Shown here one piece after another: positions 33,891 through 41,769 of a stretch of DNA of 64,000 bases. The stretch comes from Nonomuraea turcica. GTDB lineage: Bacteria > Actinomycetota > Actinomycetes > Streptosporangiales > Streptosporangiaceae. Below the pieces are notes generated by a model. It was given only the letters and a program-made list of their open reading frames with translations, ran no database searches and was not told the origin of the DNA. The stretch's first letter is position 1, and each line of letters begins with the position of its first letter. Location of the stretch: NCBI RefSeq assembly GCF_030718205.1, contig NZ_JAUZQF010000041.1:1-64000 (forward strand), in the 5' to 3' direction. Made by a program: the position numbers and the translations under genes.

Positions 33891-34847
33891 CTATTGGGGA
33901 GGAGCGGGCGGGGGTGAGGTGAGGAGGCGGGCCGGGTCGGGCTGATGGACGGTGACGGCGCCGAGGTCGATGTCGGCGGGTCCCGGCATACGGCTTCCGG
34001 GCAGGCCTACCGCGGCGGCGCCCCAGGCCAGGGCCCGCGCCAGCGCGTCAGGCCCGTGGCCGCCGTCCGCTAAGAATCCGGCCAGCATGGCGTCGCCCGC
34101 GCCGACGGAGCTGCGGGGCTCGGTCACCGGCGCCTCGCCGTACCAGATGCCGGACTCCTCGACCAGCACCGCGCCGTCGGCGCCCAGGCTGGCCAGCACC
34201 GTGCGCGCGCCCGCCGCACGGAGCTTGCCCGCGGCCTTCACCACGTCGCCGAGGCAGCGGATGGGCATGCCGGTGGCCGCGGCGAGCTCCTCCACGTTCG
34301 GCTTGACCAGGGCCGGCGCCGCGCCGAGCGCGCACGACAGGGCAGGCCCGCTGGTGTCGACCGCCACAAGGATGCCCGCCTCGGCGAACCTGAGGCACAA
34401 CCGGGCGTAGACGTCGGCGGGCACCTCGGGGGGCAGGCTGCCGGAGGCGACCACCCAGTCCGCCTCGTGCGCGGCGGCCAGCACCGCCTCCGCGATCGTG
34501 TCCAGCTCGCCGGGCGACAGGGCCGTGCCCGGCTCGTTGATCTTGGTGGTGGTGCCGTCGGGCTCGGCGAGCGTGACGTTCGACCGGGTCGGGCCGGCCA
34601 CCGGGACGGTGACCATGTCGAGCCCCTGGGCGGCGAGGAGACGGACGAGCTGCCTGCCCTCGTCCCCGCCGAACGGCACCACCGCGCGCGAGGCGACCCG
34701 GTTGGCCAGCAGGGCGCGCGAGACGTTCACGCCCTTGCCGCCCGGATCCAGGCGGGCGGCGGCGGCGCGGATGACCGCGCCGCGGTCCAGCGCGCCGATC
34801 TCGATCGTGCGGTCCAGGCTGGGGTTGAGCGTCAGGGTGAGGATCAC
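33891..34847 (-). CDS. 1-Phosphofructokinase / tagatose-6-phosphate kinase-type sugar-phosphate kinase
   Basis: 318 residues, PfkB family. It opens with ILTLTLNPSLDRTIEIGALD, then DPGGKGVNVSRALLANRV, and has the catalytic SSVGAGDAMLAGFLADG near the C-terminus. NPSLD plus GGKGxNVS marks the FruK/LacC branch, which phosphorylates ketohexose phosphates. With the hexitol PTS and dehydrogenase it would turn the ketose phosphate into a bisphosphate for aldol cleavage. It is coupled to the DeoR gene by a GTGA overlap. Confidence 0.9.
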   Translation of the reverse strand: MILTLTLNPSLDRTIEIGALDRGAVIRAAAARLDPGGKGVNVSRALLANRVASRAVVPFGGDEGRQLVRLLAAQGLDMVTVPVAGPTRSNVTLAEPDGTTTKINEPGTALSPGELDTIAEAVLAAAHEADWVVASGSLPPEVPADVYARLCLRFAEAGILVAVDTSGPALSCALGAAPALVKPNVEELAAATGMPIRCLGDVVKAAGKLRAAGARTVLASLGADGAVLVEESGIWYGEAPVTEPRSSVGAGDAMLAGFLADGGHGPDALARALAWGAAAVGLPGSRMPGPADIDLGAVTVHQPDPARLLTSPPPAPPQ

Positions 34848-35605
34848 GCCCTGATCACCTCCGGCCCCGCCGCCGCCACGTCGGCGGCGAGCGTGACGTC
34901 CAGCCCGGTGTCGCTGATCACCACGTCGATCTCGCTCAGCTCGGCGAACGTGGCCAGGTAGGTGTTGGAGAACTTCGTGTGGTCGGCCAGGAGCACGCTG
35001 CGCTGCGCGGCCTTGACCATGGCCCGCTTGATCGCCGCCTCGCCCGGGTCCGGCGTGGTCAGCCCCCGGGCCGGCGAGCAGCCGTTGGTGCCGATGAACG
35101 CGACGTCCACGTTGAGGTGCGCGAGCGGGCGCAGTGCCCAGTCGTCGACCGTGGCGAGCGTCTTGCCGCGCAGCCGCCCGCCCAGCATGATCACGTGCAG
35201 GTTGGGGCGGGCGGCCAGGACCGTGGCCAGCGGCGGTGAGTTCACCACGACGGTGAGCTCGCGGTCAGCCGGCAGCACCTGGACCAGCCGGCCCGTCGTG
35301 GTGCCCGCATCGATGATGACCGATCCGTCCTCGGGCAGCTCGGCCAGCGCCGCCTTGGCGATGCGCTCCTTCTCGGCCGTCATCAGCTCGTCGCGGGCGG
35401 CCAACGCGGGCTCGAAGCCCAGCCGCTCCACGGGGATCGCGCCGCCGTGCACCCGGCGCAGCACACCCGCCCGCTCCAGCGACGTCAGGTCGCGGCGGAT
35501 CGTCTCGGTGGTCACGTCGAGATCGGCGGCCAGCGTCACCACGTCGACGCGGCCTGTGGCACGCGCTCTCCGCAGGATCTCCTGCTGCCGCTCCTCCGCG
35601 TACAT
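34844..35605 (-). CDS. DeoR-family repressor of the PTS operon
   Basis: 253 residues. The N-terminal HTH is GRVDVVTLAADLDVTTETIR, then RDLTSLERAGVLRRVHGGAI. The C-terminal sugar-phosphate sensor has IIDAGTTTGRLVQVLP, VAFIGTNGCSPARGLTT and LLADHTKFSNTYLATFA. It is first in the operon and is preceded by a good sigma-70-like promoter and direct repeats, so it probably represses itself and the PTS genes until a sugar phosphate binds. Confidence 0.93.
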   Translation of the reverse strand: MYAEERQQEILRRARATGRVDVVTLAADLDVTTETIRRDLTSLERAGVLRRVHGGAIPVERLGFEPALAARDELMTAEKERIAKAALAELPEDGSVIIDAGTTTGRLVQVLPADRELTVVVNSPPLATVLAARPNLHVIMLGGRLRGKTLATVDDWALRPLAHLNVDVAFIGTNGCSPARGLTTPDPGEAAIKRAMVKAAQRSVLLADHTKFSNTYLATFAELSEIDVVISDTGLDVTLAADVAAAGPEVIRA

Positions 35606-35645
35606 GATGTTGATTCACCGCCGTTTCGTGTTGGTTTCATCTGTG

Positions 35646-35673
35646 TTTATACCCGGTTCTGTTGGGAGGTCAA
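35646..35673 (-). promoter_or_regulatory. Promoter of the PTS operon
   Basis: On the minus strand, -35 TTGACC and -10 TATAAA are separated by 16 bases (17 if CTTGAC is used). Between this site and the DeoR start are loosely repeated GAAACCAACA / GAATCAACA motifs that could be operators. Confidence 0.6.
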
Positions 35674-35707
35674 GAGTTGGACAGGAGAATCTGGTACTTA
35701 TAGGCGC

Positions 35708-36562
35708 GTGCGTATGAAGCCCTGGGCCGCAGTGCTCCTCGTTGTCGCCGCCCTCGCCACGCCCGCTCAGGCCGCCGCGACCGCCCCACCGCGCGTTCCG
35801 GCCGGGACCACGGCGGCGTGGGTGGTGTTCGACCGGCAGGCAGGCAAGATCGTGGCCACCCGCAACGCGCACCGCGCCTACCGCTCGGCGTCCGTCGTCA
35901 AGATCCTCATCGCGATCGACTACCTGGAGCGGCGCAAGAGCGTGCCGGCCGCCGACGCCAGGCTGCTGAAGGTCATGTTGCGGTCCAGCGATGACGACGC
36001 GGCCTCGGCGTTCTGGGACCGGGGCGGCAAGGGGCAGATCATCGTGCGGATGGCCCGCAAGCTGAGGCTGGCCGACACGGCGCCGCCGCCCGCGTCCAAG
36101 CCCGGCTTCTGGGGGTACAGCTCGCTGAGCGCGTACGACATCGTCCGGACGTACCGCTACCTGCTGGACACCGCCGACGCCCGGGTCAGGGACACGATCC
36201 TGGGCCACTTGCGCCGGGCCACGCCGTGCGGCATGGACGGCTTCGATCAGACCTTCGGCATCCCGGACGCACTGCCCCGGCCGTGGGCGGTCAAGCAGGG
36301 CTGGTCGGGGTTCGGCACCACGCCGCCGATCAGGTGTGACGCCAAGGCGGTCAGCGCGCCCGTCTCGTGGATCGCCCAGCGCGCCATCGGCTCGGGCGTG
36401 CCCGACTACGGCCGTCCCGTGCTGTACACGACCGGGCTGGTGGGCAAGGGGGAGCGGTACGTGATGGCGGTGCTCACGACGCACCCGGCGGGCAGCACGT
36501 GGAGCGCCTCCGTCAAGCGCATCACCACCCTGACCAGGGACCTCTACCGCAGCATCTCCTAA
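35708..36562 (+). CDS. Secreted serine hydrolase of the beta-lactamase/penicillin-binding fold
   Basis: 282-284 residues (GTG 35708 or ATG 35714). A Sec signal peptide (MKPWAAVLLVVAALATPAQA) precedes the domain. The SxxK motif is in YRSASVVKILIAIDYLE. A degenerate second motif is SSDDDAASAF, and AVKQGWSGFG occupies the place of KTG. The incomplete motifs argue against true beta-lactamase activity; similar actinobacterial proteins are annotated only as serine hydrolases. No ribosome site is seen, and the GTG may begin a leaderless mRNA. Confidence 0.78.
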   Translation: MRMKPWAAVLLVVAALATPAQAAATAPPRVPAGTTAAWVVFDRQAGKIVATRNAHRAYRSASVVKILIAIDYLERRKSVPAADARLLKVMLRSSDDDAASAFWDRGGKGQIIVRMARKLRLADTAPPPASKPGFWGYSSLSAYDIVRTYRYLLDTADARVRDTILGHLRRATPCGMDGFDQTFGIPDALPRPWAVKQGWSGFGTTPPIRCDAKAVSAPVSWIAQRAIGSGVPDYGRPVLYTTGLVGKGERYVMAVLTTHPAGSTWSASVKRITTLTRDLYRSIS

Positions 36563-36597
36563 GAGCTATTCCTTGAGGCGGGATAGTCCAGGTTGCA

Positions 36598-37230
36598 GGT
36601 GCGTCTGTCCGGCGTGGTTCCCTCCTGGACGAGTGGGGTTACCGGCTCGGCCGCGATAACGCCACGCTGCTGCCGATGGTGGCCTGCCGGCTGTTCCTGC
36701 TTAACTGCAGCCCTCACTTTGACGAGTTGACCACCGAGCTGTTCGATCGCGTGCACCGACCGTCTGCTGCCGGGCACGCAGATGTCTGCGATCCGCCCCG
36801 GGAGGGCACCGGCCGTCACATGGCCAGCGCCACCGGCGGCGCACCGGAATGGGAGCGGTGGGGCGACCGCTGGCATGCCACCTCGACGTTGACGCCCCGC
36901 ACCCGCAGCGGCGTCCGCTCCAACCTGCTCAAAGTTGGCCGCTGGCTCCAGGCCGGAGCATCCGACGCCGCTGATCCGGCGGACTGGACCAGGCAGACCT
37001 GCGCGGCCTGGGTCGCCGCGCTCGACCGGATGAACGTCGGTGACTACGTCCAGCGCACCGTCGGCCTCAAGGACCGTGTCCGCAAGCCGCTGGCAGCCAG
37101 CAGCAAGGAGGGGCAGCTCGCCGCGCTGCGCAGGTTCTTGACCGACTGCCAGGAATGGGAGTGGCTGCCCCGTCGTTTCGACCCGCAACGTGCGCTGGCG
37201 ACCCCGCGCAGCATCGCCGCTCTGCTCGGC
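36598..37230 (+). pseudogene. N-terminal fragment of a tyrosine recombinase/integrase
   Basis: The frame is open from about 36598 and reads LLDEWGYRLGRDNATLLPMV, later ERWGDRWHATSTLTPRTRSG and WTRQTCAAWVAALDRMNVGD, then KEGQLAALRRFLTDCQEWEW. This is the SAM-like, core-binding part of large actinobacterial integrases. Homology stops around ATPRSIAALLG (37230), shortly before the IS200/IS605 left end. The catalytic Arg-His-Tyr half is absent. Confidence 0.65.
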
Positions 37231-37283
37231 CGAAGCGGACCGGCCCGCGTAGCGGGGCCAGGAACAGCCGTTGCGCCGCCAAA

Positions 37284-37299
37284 GCGGAACGGTGTCCGC
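37284..37299. repeat. Left-end hairpin of the IS200/IS605 element
   Basis: Arms GCGGA/TCCGC with a 6-base loop, 6 bases beyond the tnpA stop. This is the expected place for the TnpA-binding imperfect palindrome. Confidence 0.6.
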
Positions 37300-37304
37300 G
37301 CGGA

Positions 37305-37721
37305 TCAGATTGGCCGGTTGTGCTGCTCGATGTACTGGTGCATGACCGAAAGGGGTGCTCCGCCCACTGATCCGGCGAAGTAGGAGCCTGACCAGAGCCT
37401 GTTCGCCCTCCAGTAGTGGCGGGCCAGTTCGGGGAACTCTTGCCGCATCCGCCGGGAGGACACGCCCTTGAGGCTGTTGACGAGCCGGGAGATGGCGACC
37501 TTGGGCGGGAAGTTCACCAGGAGATGGACGTGGTTGGCCTCGCCGTTGAACTCGGCCAGTTCGGTCTCGAAGTCGGCGCACACGTCTCGCATGATCTGCT
37601 CCATGCGTTCCAGGTGGGGTCTGATGAACACCTGGTGCCGGTATTTGGTGATGAAGACCAAATGTGCGTGGAGTACGAAAATGCAGTGCCTACCGGTCCT
37701 GATGTCTCCGTCATCGGCCAT
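37305..37721 (-). CDS. tnpA: IS200-type Y1 transposase TnpA
   Basis: 138 residues, the normal Y1 length. The HUH motif is in ANHVHLLVNFPP. The catalytic tyrosine is in MHQYIEQHNRP at the C-terminus. AHLVFITKYRHQVF is the typical N-terminal strand. It cuts and rejoins single-stranded transposon ends at subterminal hairpins. It appears intact, so it could mobilise this element or related ones in trans. Confidence 0.95.
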   Translation of the reverse strand: MADDGDIRTGRHCIFVLHAHLVFITKYRHQVFIRPHLERMEQIMRDVCADFETELAEFNGEANHVHLLVNFPPKVAISRLVNSLKGVSSRRMRQEFPELARHYWRANRLWSGSYFAGSVGGAPLSVMHQYIEQHNRPI

Positions 37722-37743
37722 AGACCAATGATAGGATCATGGT

Positions 37744-39041
37744 GTGCGGCTGCGTTACGCCTACCGGCTCGACCCGACTCCAAGCCAGCGGATCGCGCTG
37801 GCGCGGGCGTTCGGGTGCGCCCGGGTGGTGTTCAACGACGCTCTGGCTTTGCGTAACCAGGCGTACGAGAACGGGGAGCCGTTCATCACCGACGCCGAAC
37901 TGTCCGTGCGGGTGATCACGAAGGCGAAGGCGACGCCGGAGCGGGCCTGGCTGGGTGAGGTGTCGGCGGTGGTGCTGCAGCAGGCGCTGGCCGACTGCAC
38001 CACCGCGTTCCGCAACTTCTTCGACTCGCTGGCCGGTCGGCGCAAGGGCCCGAAGCTGGGGCCGCCTCGGTTTCGGTCCCGCAAGGACAACCGGCAGGCG
38101 ATCCGTTTCACCAAGAACGCCAAATTCAAGATCACGACAGGCGGGAAACTGCGCCTGCCGAAGATCGGCGAGGTGGCGGTGCGCTGGTCCCGGGACCTGC
38201 CCGCGCCGGCGTCGTCGGTGACGATCAACAAGGACGCGGCCGGTCGGTACTTCGCCTCGTTCGTGGTCGAGGCCGCCCCCCAGCCGCTGCCCCCGGTGGA
38301 GGCAGACGCCGGCATCGACTTGGGGCTGGGACATTTCGCGATCCTGCCGGACGGCACAAAGATCGACTCTCCGCGGTTTCTGCGCCGGGCGGAGAAGAAG
38401 CTCAAGCGCCTGCAGCGGGCGCTGTCCAGGAAGGAGAAAGGCTCGGCCAACCGGGCCAAGGCCCGGGACGCGCTGGCCCGCCAGCATGCCAAGGTCGCCG
38501 ACGCGCGCCGCGAGTTCCACCACCAGTTGTCCACGACGTTGATCCGCGAAAACCAAGCGATCTACGTGGAGGATCTGGCGGTCAAGGGACTGGCCCGCAC
38601 GAAGATGGCCAAGAGCGTGCACGACGCCGGGTGGGGCCAGTTCGTCGGCATGCTGGAGTACAAGGCCAAGCTGCACGGCGGACGCTGGTCAAGGCCGGCC
38701 GGTTCTTCCCCTCCAGCAAACGCTGCTCGGCCTGCCACACCGTGGTCGCCGCGTTGCCGCTGCACGTCCGATCGTGGACGTGCAGCGCATGCGGCACGCT
38801 CCACGACCGGGACGTCAACTCTGCCGTCAACCTCCAGCAGGAGGGCAGACGGCTGGTCGCCGCTGGACGGAAACCCGCACCTGAGACGGGCGGGAAGCGG
38901 AGACTCAAAACGCCTGCGGAGACCGGTAAGACCCACCATCCACACTTCGGCGTGGGCGGCGGGGCACGGTCGATGAAACAGGAAGCCACGGAAGCGCCGC
39001 CGCCTGAGCGGCAGCGGTGCAGGCCGAATCCCCGGGATTGA
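37744..39041 (+). pseudogene. tnpB: TnpB nuclease gene with a single-base frameshift
   Basis: Frame 1 covers the N-terminus (RLRYAYRLDPTPSQRIALAR), RuvC-I (AGIDLGLGHFAIL) and RuvC-II (IYVEDLAVKGLART). Around 38679-38680 the reading must shift to continue RTLVKAGRFFPSSKRCSACH, the second zinc-finger half CSAC and RuvC-III DRDVNSAVNL, ending at 39041. Restoring one base repairs the frame. I see no slippery heptamer, so decay is more likely than programmed frameshifting. Without the shift, no RuvC-III Asp is made. Confidence 0.85.
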
Positions 39042-39059
39042 GCCCGGGGAGCGCGTCAA
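39029..39059 (+). ncRNA. Right end and presumed omegaRNA 3' end of the IS200/IS605 element
   Basis: An 8-pair stem with loop ATTGAG is followed by GCGCGTCAA. The tnpB stop lies in the loop. The adjacent guide would begin at 39060 (ATGTTCTCCCGCACG...), inside the neighbouring oxidoreductase sequence. Confidence 0.6.
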
Positions 39060-39060
39060 A

Positions 39061-39448
39061 TGTTCTCCCGCACGCTGCGACTGGTGGATCGAGTTCGGCG
39101 GCGAGCGGGACACCGTGCACGACAACGACCGCATCCGCGACGAGCTGTGGTCGGTCATCTACGGCATCTGGGACTACATCAAGAACTCCGGGAAGTTCGA
39201 CGCCGACACGATGACCCTGGAGTGGGTGGGGTCGCTGCCCGGCAAGCGGGAATACCGCCGCCTCCTCGGCGACTACGTGCTCACCCAGCACGACGTGCTG
39301 GCCCAGACACCCTTCGAGGACCGGATCGCCTTCGGCGGGTGGTCGATCGACCTCCACCCGCCGCAGGGCATGTACGCGAAGGAGGACGGCGCCAAGCAGC
39401 GCTTCGCCGACGGGATCTATCACCTCCCTTACCGGTCCATCTACATCC
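39061..39448 (+). pseudogene. Fragment of a large FAD-dependent oxidoreductase
   Basis: The frame reads CDWWIEFGGERDTVHDNDRI, then RDELWSVIYGIWDYIKNSGK, RRLLGDYVLTQHDVLAQTPF and HLPYRSIY. This is the middle-to-late part of the FAD_oxidored (xanthan-lyase-like) family. Both ends are lost: the left to the IS right end, the right to a fused TnpB tail, which begins exactly where the family would continue to its final FAD-contacting segment. Confidence 0.7.
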
Positions 39449-39720
39449 CGGCGCTGGGCACCAGCCAGGAATGCCACGCCTGCCACACGATCACCGAAGG
39501 CTCCCGCGAGAGTCAGTCCCGGTTCGTGTGCAAGAACCCAGCCTGCGGGTGGATCGGCAACGCCGACGTCAACGCCGCCCGCACCCAGTTGTACCGGTAC
39601 AACTCAGCCGCCGGACGGGCGGTCACTGGACGTGGAGGCCCTGCACCACTGGGGCCGGTGAAGCGTCAAGCACCTCATGGCGGGACCACCCGCACCACCC
39701 CGCAACGGGTGGCCGCGTAG
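39449..39720 (+). pseudogene. C-terminal TnpB fragment fused in frame to the oxidoreductase fragment
   Basis: IPALGTSQECHACHTITEG, then the CKNPACGWIGNADVNAARTQ segment: a TnpB zinc finger with the RuvC-III Asp in NADVNAA. It shares a reading frame with the preceding oxidoreductase piece, giving a 201-residue chimeric frame from a GTG at 39115. No RuvC-I or RuvC-II remains. The tail holds RuvC-III and the right-end region only. Confidence 0.75.
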
Positions 39721-39763
39721 CGGCCATGAGAATCCTTCCCAATCAAAGGGAGGAGCACGTCAA
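39711..39763 (+). ncRNA. Right end of the second TnpB element
   Basis: A perfect hairpin GGCCGC-GTA-GCGGCC (39711-39725) holds the stop codon. A second stem TCCTTCCC/GGGAGGA with one bulged base follows (39733-39754), then GCACGTCAA ending at 39763. The ending differs from the intact element's GCGCGTCAA by one base. Confidence 0.55.
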
Positions 39764-39918
39764 TGTCCTGGGGGAGTCGATGGATGCAGGCCACCTACCT
39801 CTATCTGGTCAACACCCGAGGTGCCCGAGAATCACGCGCGCAGACTACGCCGGGCACTCGAAGAATGCCCGCACAAGGCCGAGTCGCAGACCACGACCTC
39901 GCAGGAGGGATGATCACG

Positions 39919-40287
39919 ATGGCCATGTACGAGTTCGTGGTCCACTTCATCGGACCGGCAGGTGGTGATGCCCTGATCAACCGACTCTATGAGGCCGGGT
40001 GGGACGACGCAACGATCGCATTCGACGCCTGGGAGGCCGGCGGCGAGGGGTTCGCCGAGTTCGATCCCGAATCCAGCAGCGCCATCCAGGCAATGGTGCC
40101 CACACAATCCATTCCAGATCAGCCGGTAGGGCCTCGTCATCGTCATGAGCAAGCGCATCACCATCATCGCGGCCTATGCCGCGGTTGTCCGACGTTCGGT
40201 CAAGGAACCGCTGAAGCGTTTCCGACCTGCTTCGTGCCGGGAGACCGCAGCCGCTCAGGTCTAAGTCGAGCAGGGGTGGCGCCGTGA
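39919..40287 (+). CDS. Small protein of unknown function, possibly truncated
   Basis: The recognisable part is AMYEFVVHFIGPAGGDALIN, then RLYEAGWDDATIAFD and AEFDPESSSAIQAM. The LYEAGxDDATxxFD...FDxESxS pattern recalls small actinobacterial proteins found near mobile elements, which are usually about 70-100 residues. The frame after residue 60 (HRHEQAHHHHRGL and on) looks non-coding, so the gene may be frameshifted there. AGGAGGG lies about 9 bases before the ATG at 39919. Confidence 0.45.
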   Translation: MAMYEFVVHFIGPAGGDALINRLYEAGWDDATIAFDAWEAGGEGFAEFDPESSSAIQAMVPTQSIPDQPVGPRHRHEQAHHHHRGLCRGCPTFGQGTAEAFPTCFVPGDRSRSGLSRAGVAP

Positions 40288-40644
40288 GGGCGGCAGGGCA
40301 CCGATATCGGCCCTCCCAGCGTCAGCCGGGGCTGGAACTCCATAGAAGTGTTTCAACCGTCCAGCCGTCTGCACCGACCTTTGAAACAGAGAATCCGCAG
40401 GACGCGTCCGGCCGCGGGCGGTGTTGCATGGGGTCGCCATGAAACAACCCGCAAGCAGGGCGGCTTCTTGCGGGACGCTCTGGACGTCTCGGAGACGCTC
40501 TGGGCGTCCCGGTCGACGTCCTGGCGGTCGTGGGCGGCCAGGCCAACCAGCCGCCCGGCGGCGTACGAGTTGCCGTTGTCAGCGCGGGCGCGAAGATCAT
40601 CCCGCCGCCCCGAGACCCTATACTCCTTCAATCTTGCGATCTTC
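40288..40644. other. Stretch with no convincing gene
   Basis: On the minus strand around 40520-40600 a short segment (LRARADNGNSYAAGRLVGLA) resembles a TPR/Sel1-like repeat of the kind written LRARADAGD-YAAGRLAELL. It has no start, partner repeats or end, so I treat it as a remnant at most. Confidence 0.3.
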
Positions 40645-40681
40645 ATACAATATTCTTGTACTCATGCAAAAAGTGTTGCAT
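40645..40681. promoter_or_regulatory. Two adjacent inverted repeats in an AT-rich promoter region
   Basis: TACAA-TATTC-TTGTA (40645-40659) and ATGCAA-AAAGTG-TTGCAT (40664-40681) lie in an unusually AT-rich island. A TATGAT -10-like hexamer is at 40689. Together they look like an operator region for the following gene. Confidence 0.55.
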
Positions 40682-40705
40682 GCTTCTCGTATGATTTCAC
40701 GTGAG

Positions 40706-41293
40706 ATGCTTACTGATCTCGCGGCGATCCGCCACCCGATGCCGGTCGCCACCGAGCACGACGAGACCACATCCGAGTCGTTCGACACTGCGGTCGCCGG
40801 CGTCGAGGAAGCCCGCGCCGCGTTCGTGGAGAGCCTGGACGCGGCATGGGACGCCAGCGGCCCCGGGTTCGATCCCCTGCTGACCACCATCGAGGACCTG
40901 GTCGCGGTCAAAAAGGACGCCGACACCCAGATCCGGCTCCTCCTCGCCTACGGCCGCGCCTACGTCGCCCCACGCCCCTACACCCTGGAAGCCCTGGGGC
41001 AGGCCGCCAACCTCAGCCCCTCCGGCGCCAGCCGCGCCTTCGGGGCCGACGAGGTCGTCGAGGTTGGCGACCGCACCGGCCTGCGCCCACCCGCCTCCAA
41101 GATCGAGGACTACGACGCCGACGATCCCCGACTCGGCCAGGCCAGCCGCACCCGCTGCACCTGGGGCGGCGGCGACCGCAACAACCCCTGCCCCAACGAC
41201 CCCAAATACACCGTTACCGACAAGTCCGGCACCCGCTGGGCCTGCTGTGACGATCATCTCCCCCGCTACCTCGCCTCCCGGCCCTCGCGCTGA
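40706..41293 (+). CDS. Unrecognised protein with HTH-like segment and C-terminal Cys/His cluster
   Basis: 195 residues from the ATG at 40706; in-frame ATGs at 40664 and 40691 are alternatives. The first half is helical and acidic. LEALGQAANLSPSGASRAFG (about residues 92-111) looks like a helix-turn-helix. The end has TRCTWGGGDRNNPCPNDPKY and WACCDDHLPRYL, a possible zinc ribbon. The upstream palindromes suggest autoregulation. It lies in a mobile-element graveyard yet has an intact frame and normal codon use. Confidence 0.65.
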   Translation: MLTDLAAIRHPMPVATEHDETTSESFDTAVAGVEEARAAFVESLDAAWDASGPGFDPLLTTIEDLVAVKKDADTQIRLLLAYGRAYVAPRPYTLEALGQAANLSPSGASRAFGADEVVEVGDRTGLRPPASKIEDYDADDPRLGQASRTRCTWGGGDRNNPCPNDPKYTVTDKSGTRWACCDDHLPRYLASRPSR

Positions 41294-41413
41294 ATGAATA
41301 CCAGGGAAGCTGAGCGGGCAGTTTGGGCAGTTTCCCCGGCCGCATACAGACCTAGAAGCTCACTGAAGATCTTGTTCTTGGTGGCCTGTGAGGTGGCAGG
41401 AGGCTGGGATTCT

Positions 41414-41611
41414 TCAGGAGAGTCGGGGAGCCAGTGTCCAGATGTCGCTGGTCCGGGTGAGCCCGAGGTTGATCAGGGTCCGGAGATCGAGGGCGGCAGC
41501 GCGGGACAGTGCGAGCCGGGACAGCAACATGCGGAGCCGTGCTCCGCTGACCTCCACGGGCCCTCCGCCGTCCAGATATGCCTGGGCTGGGGCCAGAAGT
41601 ACGACTCGCAC
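41414..41611 (-). pseudogene. Fragment of a SARP/AfsR-type regulator N-terminus
   Basis: The minus-strand reading LDGGGPVEVSGARLRMLLSR, then LALSRAAALDLRTLI, is the first strand-helix unit of the BTAD/trans_reg_C winged helix of SARP regulators. Only about 55 residues remain and the recognition helix is lost. Confidence 0.5.
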
Positions 41612-41769
41612 AGGCCAGACCCTACTTGGTGCAGATGGCGGCGTACCTGCCGTTCGGCGTTCACCTGAACCGGGCGGAATTCGACTAGGTAGGGCCTACT
41701 CACGACAGACCGCGATTTCGCCCCGATGGTGGAGACCCGAGTTCCAGCTCCATGGGGGGTATCTGCGGA

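Larger units (their letters stand above)
37284..39059 (+). mobile_element. IS200/IS605-family insertion element with divergent tnpA and tnpB
   Basis: The left-end hairpin is GCGGA-ACGGTG-TCCGC (37284-37299). The right-end hairpin TCCCCGGG/CCCGGGGA with loop ATTGAG (39029-39050) is followed by GCGCGTCAA ending at 39059. tnpA is on the minus strand and tnpB on the plus strand, as in ISDra2-like elements. The element lies between an integrase fragment and an oxidoreductase fragment. The exact ends are inferred from the hairpins. Confidence 0.8.

Noticed and set aside
35708..36562. True class A beta-lactamase
   Set aside because: SxxK is present, but the SDN, Glu and KTG motifs are altered or absent, so resistance activity is not supported.
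38671..38690. Programmed frameshift in tnpB
   Set aside because: No slippery heptamer or obvious downstream stimulator; simple base loss is more likely.
40145..40264. 39-codon plus-strand frame beginning MSKRITIIAAYAAVVRR
   Set aside because: No ribosome site, no partner, and it overlaps another doubtful frame; not enough support.
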